NCBI GenBank assembly: GCA_050485745.1
Contig: JBJHBY010000196.1
Span: forward strand, 1 to 6,800
Reading direction: 5' to 3'
DNA length: 6,800 nucleotides
Source: JBJHBY01 sp050485745
GTDB lineage: Bacteria > Pseudomonadota > Gammaproteobacteria > Pseudomonadales > CAMLJR01
Position 1 is the stretch's first letter. Each line of letters starts with the position of its first letter. Below are positions 1 to 4,348 of the stretch, piece after piece. The notes beneath the pieces were generated by a model. It made no database searches, was not told the origin of the DNA, and was given only the letters and a program-made list of their open reading frames with translations. A program made the translations under genes and the position numbers.

Positions 1-665
1 CAGATACGCGTGGCCAGCATGGCGTTGGCGGCGTACTTGGTCAGCTCCGCATCGCGCACCCCCATCACCATGAGGCGATCACTGGAGCGCAGGTAGGGGG
101 CATAGAGCCGGGCCATCTGCTCCACCGCGCGCTCGCTGTCGGTGCCGATGATGATGCGGTCGGGGCGCATGAAGTCCTCGACCGCGGCGCCTTCCTTGAG
201 GAACTCCGGGTTGCTGACCACATCGAACTCCACCGCCGCACCACGCGCGGCCAGTCCCGCGGCGACGCGCTCCGCCACTTTTTCCGCGGTGCCCACCGGC
301 ACCGTCGACTTGTCGACGATGACGGCGTAGTGGTCCAGGTGGCGGCCGATGGCGTCGGCCACCGACAGCACGTGCTTCAGGTCTGCCGAGCCATCCTCCG
401 CCGGCGGGGTGCCCACGGCGATGAACACATACTCCGCCTGGCGCAGGGCATCCGCCAGGTCGGTGGTGAAGCGGATTTGCCGGTTGGCCAGGGCGCTCTC
501 GACGATCGCCTCCAGTCCCGGCTCGTAGATAGGGATCTCGCCGGCGCTCAGGCGCGTGACCTTGTCCGCATCGACATCCACGCAGACCACGTGATTACCC
601 ATCTCGGTAAAACAGGCACCGGTCACCAGACCAACGTAGCCGGTTCCTATGACAGCAATATGCAC
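1..665 (-). CDS. ugd: UDP-glucose 6-dehydrogenase, N-terminal part (3' end cut by window edge)
   Basis: This enzyme oxidises UDP-glucose twice with NAD+ to UDP-glucuronate in the cytoplasm, feeding polysaccharide or lipid A modification. Only 221 codons are visible; usual length is near 390-450 residues, so the C-terminal part with the catalytic Cys lies outside. Seen: Rossmann motif GTGYVG at residues 7-12, the NAD-ribose acidic residue D30 (VCVDVD), KSTVPVGT at 119-126 (T121), NPEFLKEG at 152-159 with E154 and E158, and ELTKYAAN at 207-214 with K210 and N214. By family knowledge these match the substrate-binding and catalytic Thr, Glu, Glu, Lys and Asn of characterised UDPGDHs. The start is GTG at 663-665: it gives the canonical beginning M-H-I-A-V-I-G-T-G, and GGAGAG (complement of 672-677) sits 6 nt upstream; the nearby ATGs are out of frame. 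It is transcribed divergently from fabA. A GDP-mannose or UDP-ManNAc dehydrogenase is less likely given the FLKEG/ELTKYAAN pattern. Confidence 0.93.
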   Translation of the reverse strand, partial: MHIAVIGTGYVGLVTGACFTEMGNHVVCVDVDADKVTRLSAGEIPIYEPGLEAIVESALANRQIRFTTDLADALRQAEYVFIAVGTPPAEDGSADLKHVLSVADAIGRHLDHYAVIVDKSTVPVGTAEKVAERVAAGLAARGAAVEFDVVSNPEFLKEGAAVEDFMRPDRIIIGTDSERAVEQMARLYAPYLRSSDRLMVMGVRDAELTKYAANAMLATRI

Positions 666-948
666 AGGCTTCTCTCCACATCCATGACGGGTCTCGCGCG
701 CGGCTTGCCGAACCCGTGACCTCCGGCTCCCGGCGACGGCAGCGATCCCGGCTCGTTATTTTAGGGCGCAGCCCCCAACATCCTAGTGCATTCACCGGAT
801 TCTGCCCAGCAGCCCCCGCCAGCGGCGGACCCCGGCCAGCACAGTGCCAACCGCCGGGGCGCGCTATGGACAACCCCCCCCGTTCCTTTACAATTGCCGC
901 TTTTCGCCCCGCGCCAGACCGTCCGGGGCCCGCCATGGAACGCTCCCG
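666..948. other. Divergent intergenic region between ugd and fabA
   Basis: This 283-nt stretch carries both 5' regulatory regions. Rightward, a good sigma70-like element lies at 867-894 (listed separately). Leftward, ATTTTA at 758-763 reads TAAAAT on the minus strand and could be a -10 for ugd, but no convincing -35 stands about 17 nt further upstream, so I do not list it as a promoter. GTGCATTCAC at 787-796 is a short GTG...CAC palindrome, too small to assign to FabR, FadR or DesT. No intrinsic terminator and no credible small gene was seen. The fabA reading frame stays open upstream to an ATG at 844, but the added residues are Arg/Pro-rich and unlike any FabA. Confidence 0.6.
867..894 (+). 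promoter_or_regulatory. Putative sigma70 promoter for fabA-fabB
   Basis: The -35 candidate TGGACA (867-872) matches TTGACA at 5 of 6 positions. The -10 candidate TACAAT (889-894) matches TATAAT at 5 of 6, with a 16-nt spacer. Transcription would start near 901, giving a leader of about 48 nt before the ATG at 949. It stands out as one of the few AT-richer patches in a GC-rich region. This is pattern matching only; no operator could be recognised. Confidence 0.45.
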
Positions 949-1470
949 ATGTCCTTTATGCAGCAGCACGCCTTCAACAACGCGGAACTCATCGCCTGCG
1001 GGCACGGTGAACTGTTCGGGCAGGGCAATGCCCAACTGCCAACCGACCAGATGCTGATGGTGGACCGCGTCACCAATATCACCGCGGATGGCGGCGCCTA
1101 CGGCAAGGGCGAAGTGGTGGCGGAGCTGGATATCCGGCCCGACCTGTGGTTCTTCAACTGCCACTTTCCCGGCGACCCGGTGATGCCGGGCTGCCTGGGC
1201 CTGGACGCCATGTGGCAGCTGGTCGGTTTTTTCCTCGCCTGGCGCGGCAACCAGGGCCGCGGCCGCGCCCTGGGCGCAGGGGAGATCAAGTTCACCGGCC
1301 AGGTATTGCCGGACGCGAAGCAGGTGGTCTATCGACTGGACCTGAAGCGCGTCATCGAGCGCAAGCTGGTCATGGGTATCGCCGACGGCTCCCTGGCCGT
1401 GGACGGCAAGGTCATTTATACGGCACAGGATCTGCGCGTGGGTCTGTTCCAGGGCGGCGCCCTGGAGTAA
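949..1470 (+). CDS. fabA: 3-hydroxydecanoyl-ACP dehydratase / trans-2,cis-3-decenoyl-ACP isomerase
   Basis: FabA dehydrates 3-hydroxydecanoyl-ACP and isomerises trans-2- to cis-3-decenoyl-ACP, the step that introduces the double bond in anaerobic unsaturated fatty acid synthesis; it is a cytoplasmic homodimer with a hot-dog fold. The 173-residue product is close to E. coli FabA (172) and clearly alignable from GHGELFG to VGLFQ. The catalytic pair is present: H72 in the block NCHFPGDPVMPGC (70-82) and D86 in GLDAMWQLVG (84-93), equivalent to His70 and Asp84 of E. coli. KFTGQVLP follows, as in the family. Start choice: ATG at 949 has a weak GGAA (936-939) 9 nt upstream; the in-frame ATG at 958 would give MQQHAF, resembling the MTKQHAF start of Pseudomonas FabA, and cannot be excluded. 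The ATG at 844 would add a non-homologous 35-residue extension and is rejected. It is the first gene of a likely fabA-fabB operon, ending 28 nt before fabB. Confidence 0.97.
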   Translation: MSFMQQHAFNNAELIACGHGELFGQGNAQLPTDQMLMVDRVTNITADGGAYGKGEVVAELDIRPDLWFFNCHFPGDPVMPGCLGLDAMWQLVGFFLAWRGNQGRGRALGAGEIKFTGQVLPDAKQVVYRLDLKRVIERKLVMGIADGSLAVDGKVIYTAQDLRVGLFQGGALE

Positions 1471-1498
1471 GGACCGCAGAGACCGGGAGGAAACCAAC

Positions 1499-2719
1499 AT
1501 GAAACGCGTCGTCATTACCGGCTATGGCATCGTCTCCTGCATCGGACAGGACAAGGCCAGCGTGGTCGAGTCCCTGCGCGAGGGCCGCTCCGGCATCCGC
1601 TTTCGCGAGGACTACCGCGACATGGGCTTTCGCAGCCAGGTCGCCGGAACCATTGATATCGACCTGAAGGAACACATCGACCGCAAGCAGCTGCGCTTCA
1701 TGGGCGACGCCGCCGGCTACGCCTACATTGCGATGCAGCAGGCCATCGAAGACTCGGGCCTGGAGCCCGAACAGGTGTCCAGTGTGCGCACCGGCATCAT
1801 CGCCGGCTCCGGCGGGGCGTCCTCGGCCAACCTGGTCGAGGCCGCGGATATCCTGCGCGAGAAGGGCATCAAGCGCATCGGGCCCTATCGCGTGCCCCAG
1901 ACCATGGGCAGCACCGTGTCCGCCTGCCTGGCGACACCGTTCCAGATCAAGGGCGTGAACTATTCCATCTCCTCGGCCTGTGCCACCAGCGCACACTGCA
2001 TCGGCAACGCCATGGAGCTGATCCAGATGGGCAAGCAGGATGTGATGTTTGCCGGCGGTGGCGAGGAGGAGCACTGGTCCCTGAGCTGCCTGTTCGACGC
2101 CATGGGCGCGCTCTCCACCAAGTACAACGAGCGCCCGCAGCAGGCCTCGCGCCCCTATGACGCCGAGCGTGATGGCTTTGTCATCTCCGGCGGCGGCGGC
2201 ATGGTGGTACTGGAATCCCTGGAGCACGCCCAGGCCCGCGGCGCGAAGATCTACGCTGAGCTGGTCGGCTACGGCGCCACCTCCGACGGCTACGACATGG
2301 TCGCCCCCAGTGGCGAAGGTGCGGTGCGCTGCATGCAGCAGGCTCTGGCCGACCTGAATGGCCCTATCGACTACATCAACAGCCATGGCACCTCGACCCC
2401 GGTCGGTGACATCCAGGAGCTGAAGGGCATCAAACAGGTGTTTGGCGGCGGCCAGGTGCCCCTGATCGGCTCCACCAAGTCCCTCGCGGGGCACTCCCTG
2501 GGCGCCACCGGCGTGCAGGAGGCCATTTACTGCCTGATGATGATGGAACACGGCTTTGTTGCCGCCTCCGCCAACATCGACAACCTCGACCCGGAGGCCG
2601 ATGGCCTGCCGATCCTGCGCGAGCGCCGCGACGGCGTGACTCTGAACCGGGTGCTGTCCAACAGCTTCGGCTTCGGCGGAACCAACGCCTGCCTGGTGAT
2701 GGAGCGCTTCCAGGGATAA
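1499..2719 (+). CDS. fabB: Beta-ketoacyl-ACP synthase I
   Basis: FabB condenses malonyl-ACP with acyl-ACP and is specifically needed to elongate the cis-3-decenoyl-ACP made by FabA, so the pair commits carbon to unsaturated fatty acids. The product has 406 residues, the same length as E. coli FabB. The thiolase-fold active site is complete: nucleophile C161 in SSACATSAHC (158-167), H296 in NSHGTSTPVGD (294-304), K327 and H332 in STKSLAGHSLGATG (325-338), and the C-terminal gating loop NSFGFGGTNA (388-397). FabB rather than FabF is supported by the partner fabA and by sequence patterns such as MGDAAGYAYIAMQQAI and GGGEEEHW. The start ATG follows GGGAGG (1485-1490) by 8 nt, a strong ribosome site, and the N-terminus MKRVVITGYGIVSCIG is canonical. 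The gene is probably co-transcribed with fabA. A long inverted repeat begins one base after the stop codon. Confidence 0.98.
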   Translation: MKRVVITGYGIVSCIGQDKASVVESLREGRSGIRFREDYRDMGFRSQVAGTIDIDLKEHIDRKQLRFMGDAAGYAYIAMQQAIEDSGLEPEQVSSVRTGIIAGSGGASSANLVEAADILREKGIKRIGPYRVPQTMGSTVSACLATPFQIKGVNYSISSACATSAHCIGNAMELIQMGKQDVMFAGGGEEEHWSLSCLFDAMGALSTKYNERPQQASRPYDAERDGFVISGGGGMVVLESLEHAQARGAKIYAELVGYGATSDGYDMVAPSGEGAVRCMQQALADLNGPIDYINSHGTSTPVGDIQELKGIKQVFGGGQVPLIGSTKSLAGHSLGATGVQEAIYCLMMMEHGFVAASANIDNLDPEADGLPILRERRDGVTLNRVLSNSFGFGGTNACLVMERFQG

Positions 2720-2729
2720 CGGTGGTGAT

Positions 2730-2765
2730 GCCGGGTTACGCGGCCTTGCCGCTAACCCGGCCTGC
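2730..2765 (-). repeat. REP-like palindrome, copy A
   Basis: The core 2730-2761 folds as a hairpin: 9-bp outer stem GCCGGGTTA/TAACCCGGC, a single bulged C (2739), a 5-bp inner stem GCGGC/GCCGC and a 3-nt loop CTT. Read on the minus strand it is preceded by GCAG (complement of 2762-2765), one base away from the GTAG head found on the other two copies. It has the same orientation as copy C and is opposite to copy B. Confidence 0.8.
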
Positions 2766-2817
2766 GGCCCGGCCGGGCCCGGAATTTGCGGAGGCGACCC
2801 GGACGCTGGGCTCGCAG

Positions 2818-2853
2818 GTAGGCTGGGTTAGCGGCAAGGCCGCGTAACCCAGC
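2818..2853 (+). repeat. REP-like palindrome, copy B with GTAG head
   Basis: GTAG at 2818-2821 directly precedes the core 2822-2853, which folds as GCTGGGTTA/TAACCCAGC outer stem, GCGGC/GCCGC inner stem, loop AAG and one bulged G (2844). Compared with copies A and C, the third outer pair is T-A instead of C-G, so both bases changed and pairing is kept. Tetranucleotide head plus bulged palindrome is the anatomy of REP sequences handled by RAYT (TnpA-REP) transposases. Confidence 0.8.
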
Positions 2854-2869
2854 GTCACCACCCGCGCCC

Positions 2870-2940
2870 GACGTTTTCCGGGAGCGCCCCACGAAGCTCC
2901 CCCACGCCAGACGTTCCCGGAATGTGCCGCAAAGCTCCCC
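2870..2940. repeat. Degenerate direct repeat, two units about 40 nt apart
   Basis: Unit 1 (2870-2902) and unit 2 (2910-2940) both begin GACGTT and end AAGCTCCCC; with one 2-nt gap about 24 of 31 aligned bases agree. Unit 1 also contains a small hairpin, GGGAGC (2880-2885) with GCTCCC (2896-2901), which unit 2 has largely lost. The same GGGAGC word recurs at 3029-3034 beside copy C. I do not recognise the family; it reads as a decayed non-coding repeat. Confidence 0.55.
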
Positions 2941-2950
2941 GGAATCGCGC

Positions 2951-3027
2951 CGGAAACAACATCGGTGCGGGATTCGATCGTGGCAGGGTTGCTTCGGAAC
3001 CGGCATCGGTGCGGGATTCAATGGTGG
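2951..3027. repeat. Tandem direct repeat, 44-nt period
   Basis: Positions 2951-2983 and 2995-3027 align without gaps, 28 of 33 identical, including the perfectly shared 16-mer CATCGGTGCGGGATTC (2960-2975 and 3004-3019). The offset is exactly 44 nt. Only two units are visible, so this is not a CRISPR array. It sits between the BIME-like pair and copy C and may have arisen by local duplication. Confidence 0.65.
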
Positions 3028-3034
3028 TGGGAGC

Positions 3035-3070
3035 GCCGGGTTACGCGGCTGCGCCGCTAACCCGGCCTAC
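3035..3070 (-). repeat. REP-like palindrome, copy C with GTAG head
   Basis: The core 3035-3066 has the same architecture as copy A: outer stem GCCGGGTTA/TAACCCGGC, bulged C (3044), inner stem GCGGC/GCCGC, loop TGC. On the minus strand it is headed by GTAG (complement of 3067-3070). It lies about 180 nt right of copy B and about 190 nt upstream of the efflux adaptor start, and faces copy B tail to tail. Confidence 0.8.
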
Positions 3071-3256
3071 GGCGGGTGAGAGAGGCTCGGCACCAAAGCG
3101 ACACATGGCTGTCACACTCTACGTGGATCCTGCGGCACCGCTGCCGGAGCGAGATCCCGCGGGCGACGTCCCCCGCGACCAGCTGCTACCATGAATTTTC
3201 CCGGCAGAGGCACACGCCATGCCCGGCGCATTGCCCACGGAGCCAGCCAATCGGTA

Positions 3257-4348
3257 ATGAATATCGACAGGAACAGCCTGCTGACCGGACCATTCCTTGC
3301 CGCACTGGTGTTGGCGAGCCTCCTGCTCACGGGCTGTGACCGCAACGCCAGCGCGGGTGGCGCCGATGCCCGGCCGGCGGAACGCCGCACGCCCATCGCT
3401 GCCGCGGAGGTGGACGTGCGCGACCTGTCGCGGCGCTTCAGCCAATCCGCCGCGGTCACCCCGCGCGCCAGCATCCGCCTGGCCAGCCGCACCAGCGGCA
3501 CCCTCAGCCAGGTGCATTTCGAGGAGGGCGAGGCGGTGCGCCAGGGGCAGTTGCTGGCGGAACTGGATATCTCCGAGCAGGCCGCGGAACTGGCTCGTGC
3601 CCGCGCCGAGGAGGAGCAGGCGCGCCTCGATTACCAGCGCGCCAGCGATCTGCGCGGCAGTGGTGTGGTCAGCCCGGCGGAATACCAGCGCGCCCGAGCC
3701 ACCCTGCAGGTAGCGGAGAGCGAGCGCCTGCTCTGGGAAACCCGGGTTGCCTTTGGCCGTATCACCGCGCCCCGGGATGCGGTCATTACCGCTCGCCATG
3801 TCGAGCCGGGCGAGGCGGTACAGGCCCAGGATACCCTGTTCGAACTCGCCGCCCTGGATGAACTGGTCATCCGCCTCGGTATTTCCGAGCTGGACGTGGT
3901 GCATCTGCAAGCCGGCCAGCCGGTGCCCGTGCGCCTGGACGCCCTGCCCGCCCTCGCTCTGGAAGGGCAGATTCGCCGTATCTTTCCTTCCGCGGATGCC
4001 AGCAGCCGCCTGGTCACGGTCGAAATCGCGCTACCGAACAATGCATCCAGCCTCGGCGTGCGCCCGGGCTTCCTCGCGCGCGTCGACATCGCCATCGACC
4101 CGCGCCCGGATGCCCTGGCGGTGCCCGCCGCCGCCATCGGCGAGCGCGAGGGCCGGCGCTACGTCTATGTGATCGATACCGACGAGCGGCTGCAGCCCCG
4201 CGATATCGAAACCGGGCTCACCCGGGGCCAGTGGACCGAAGTGGTCAGCGGGCTGGAGCGCGGCGAGCGGGTGCTCGCCAGCAACCCCATCGACATGCGC
4301 GAAGGCCAGGCGGTGCGCGTCGTCAGCTGGCGGAGCCCGCCGTCATGA
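3257..4348 (+). CDS. RND efflux periplasmic adaptor (membrane-fusion) lipoprotein
   Basis: The protein should bridge the RND permease encoded next to an outer-membrane channel. From ATG 3257 it has 363 residues. A lipoprotein signal occupies 1-26 (hydrophobic 8-25) with lipobox LLTGC and lipidated C27, followed by D28; Asp at +2 is the classic inner-membrane retention signal in E. coli. Domains by pattern: first lipoyl half about 74-106 (SGTLSQVHFEEGEAVRQGQ), a short alpha-hairpin about 107-163, second lipoyl half about 166-199 (RITAPRDAVITARHVEPGEAV), beta-barrel about 200-283 ending in GVRPGFLARVDI, and a membrane-proximal domain about 284-357 (LAVPAAAIG, YVYVID, GLERGERVL). The second lipoyl half has DAVI where many relatives have DGVI or SGVI. 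Start: ATG 3191 would add 22 Arg-rich residues before the signal and has no ribosome site; ATG 3257 has GGAG (3239-3242) at a long 14-nt spacing, so start is probable, not certain. The stop overlaps the permease start (ATGA). Substrate unknown. Confidence 0.92.
   Translation: MNIDRNSLLTGPFLAALVLASLLLTGCDRNASAGGADARPAERRTPIAAAEVDVRDLSRRFSQSAAVTPRASIRLASRTSGTLSQVHFEEGEAVRQGQLLAELDISEQAAELARARAEEEQARLDYQRASDLRGSGVVSPAEYQRARATLQVAESERLLWETRVAFGRITAPRDAVITARHVEPGEAVQAQDTLFELAALDELVIRLGISELDVVHLQAGQPVPVRLDALPALALEGQIRRIFPSADASSRLVTVEIALPNNASSLGVRPGFLARVDIAIDPRPDALAVPAAAIGEREGRRYVYVIDTDERLQPRDIETGLTRGQWTEVVSGLERGERVLASNPIDMREGQAVRVVSWRSPPS

Larger units (their letters stand above)
2721..2862. repeat. 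Long inverted repeat (BIME-like) just after fabB
   Basis: Arms 2721-2765 and 2818-2862 are 45 nt each and pair along their whole length with one C/A mismatch (2732/2851) and three G-T wobbles (2729/2854, 2759/2824, 2764/2819); the loop is 52 nt (2766-2817). The central block 2733-2758 with 2825-2850 is perfect. The loop itself holds a perfect 14-nt palindrome, GGCCCGGCCGGGCC at 2766-2779. The structure is made of two REP-like units in opposite orientation, as in bacterial interspersed mosaic elements. There is no T-tract after the right arm, so a classic intrinsic terminator is not supported; an mRNA 3' protector, a polymerase block or a nucleoid-protein site is possible by analogy with REP/BIME elements. 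Confidence 0.85.
2720..3256. other. Repeat-rich intergenic region between fabB and the efflux operon
   Basis: These 537 nt show no credible gene. Open frames across it on both strands (for example 2752-3021 minus and 2922-3194 plus) are translations of the repeats, Arg/Pro/Gly-rich with no domain pattern. From left to right it holds an inverted pair of REP-like palindromes (2721-2865), two degenerate direct repeats (2870-2940), a second direct-repeat pair with 44-nt period (2951-3027), a third REP-like palindrome (3035-3070), and then about 190 nt that should carry the promoter of the efflux operon. In that last part TGCTACCAT (3184-3192) resembles an extended -10, without a recognisable -35; start there would be near 3199. 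No regulator gene and no clear operator were found. Confidence 0.7.

Noticed and set aside
787..796. GTGCATTCAC as a fatty acid regulator operator (FabR/FadR/DesT)
   Set aside because: A 3-bp inverted arm is too short and does not extend into any of these consensus sites as I remember them; it also lies well upstream of the likely fabA promoter.
844..948. N-terminal extension of FabA from the ATG at 844
   Set aside because: The 35 added residues are Pro/Arg-rich and not found in FabA proteins, and the frame crosses the putative promoter at 867-894.
595..1515. 306-residue minus-strand frame spanning the ugd start, the gap and fabA
   Set aside because: It overlaps two recognised genes in the wrong frame, and its translation matches nothing in either; the real ugd start is the GTG at 663-665.
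1412..2551. 379-residue open frame on the minus strand across fabB
   Set aside because: It is a shadow of fabB: His/Ala/Gly-rich with no family pattern, produced by GC-rich codon use on the coding strand, and fabB is complete with its active site.
2821..2870. Intrinsic terminator for fabB
   Set aside because: The stem is strong but the right arm is followed by GC-rich sequence, not a T-tract, and the 52-nt loop is too long for a standard intrinsic terminator.
2951..3027. Possible CRISPR array
   Set aside because: There are only two imperfect units, the repeat is longer than its spacer, and there is no leader or cas gene.
2752..3194. Small open frames on both strands in the fabB-adaptor gap
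   Set aside because: They translate the REP-like and tandem repeats and carry no domain pattern; palindromic GC-rich repeats commonly yield such frames.
3119..3910. 263-residue open frame on the minus strand across the adaptor gene
   Set aside because: It is antisense to a well-supported lipoprotein adaptor, with compositionally biased translation and no recognisable start context or motif.
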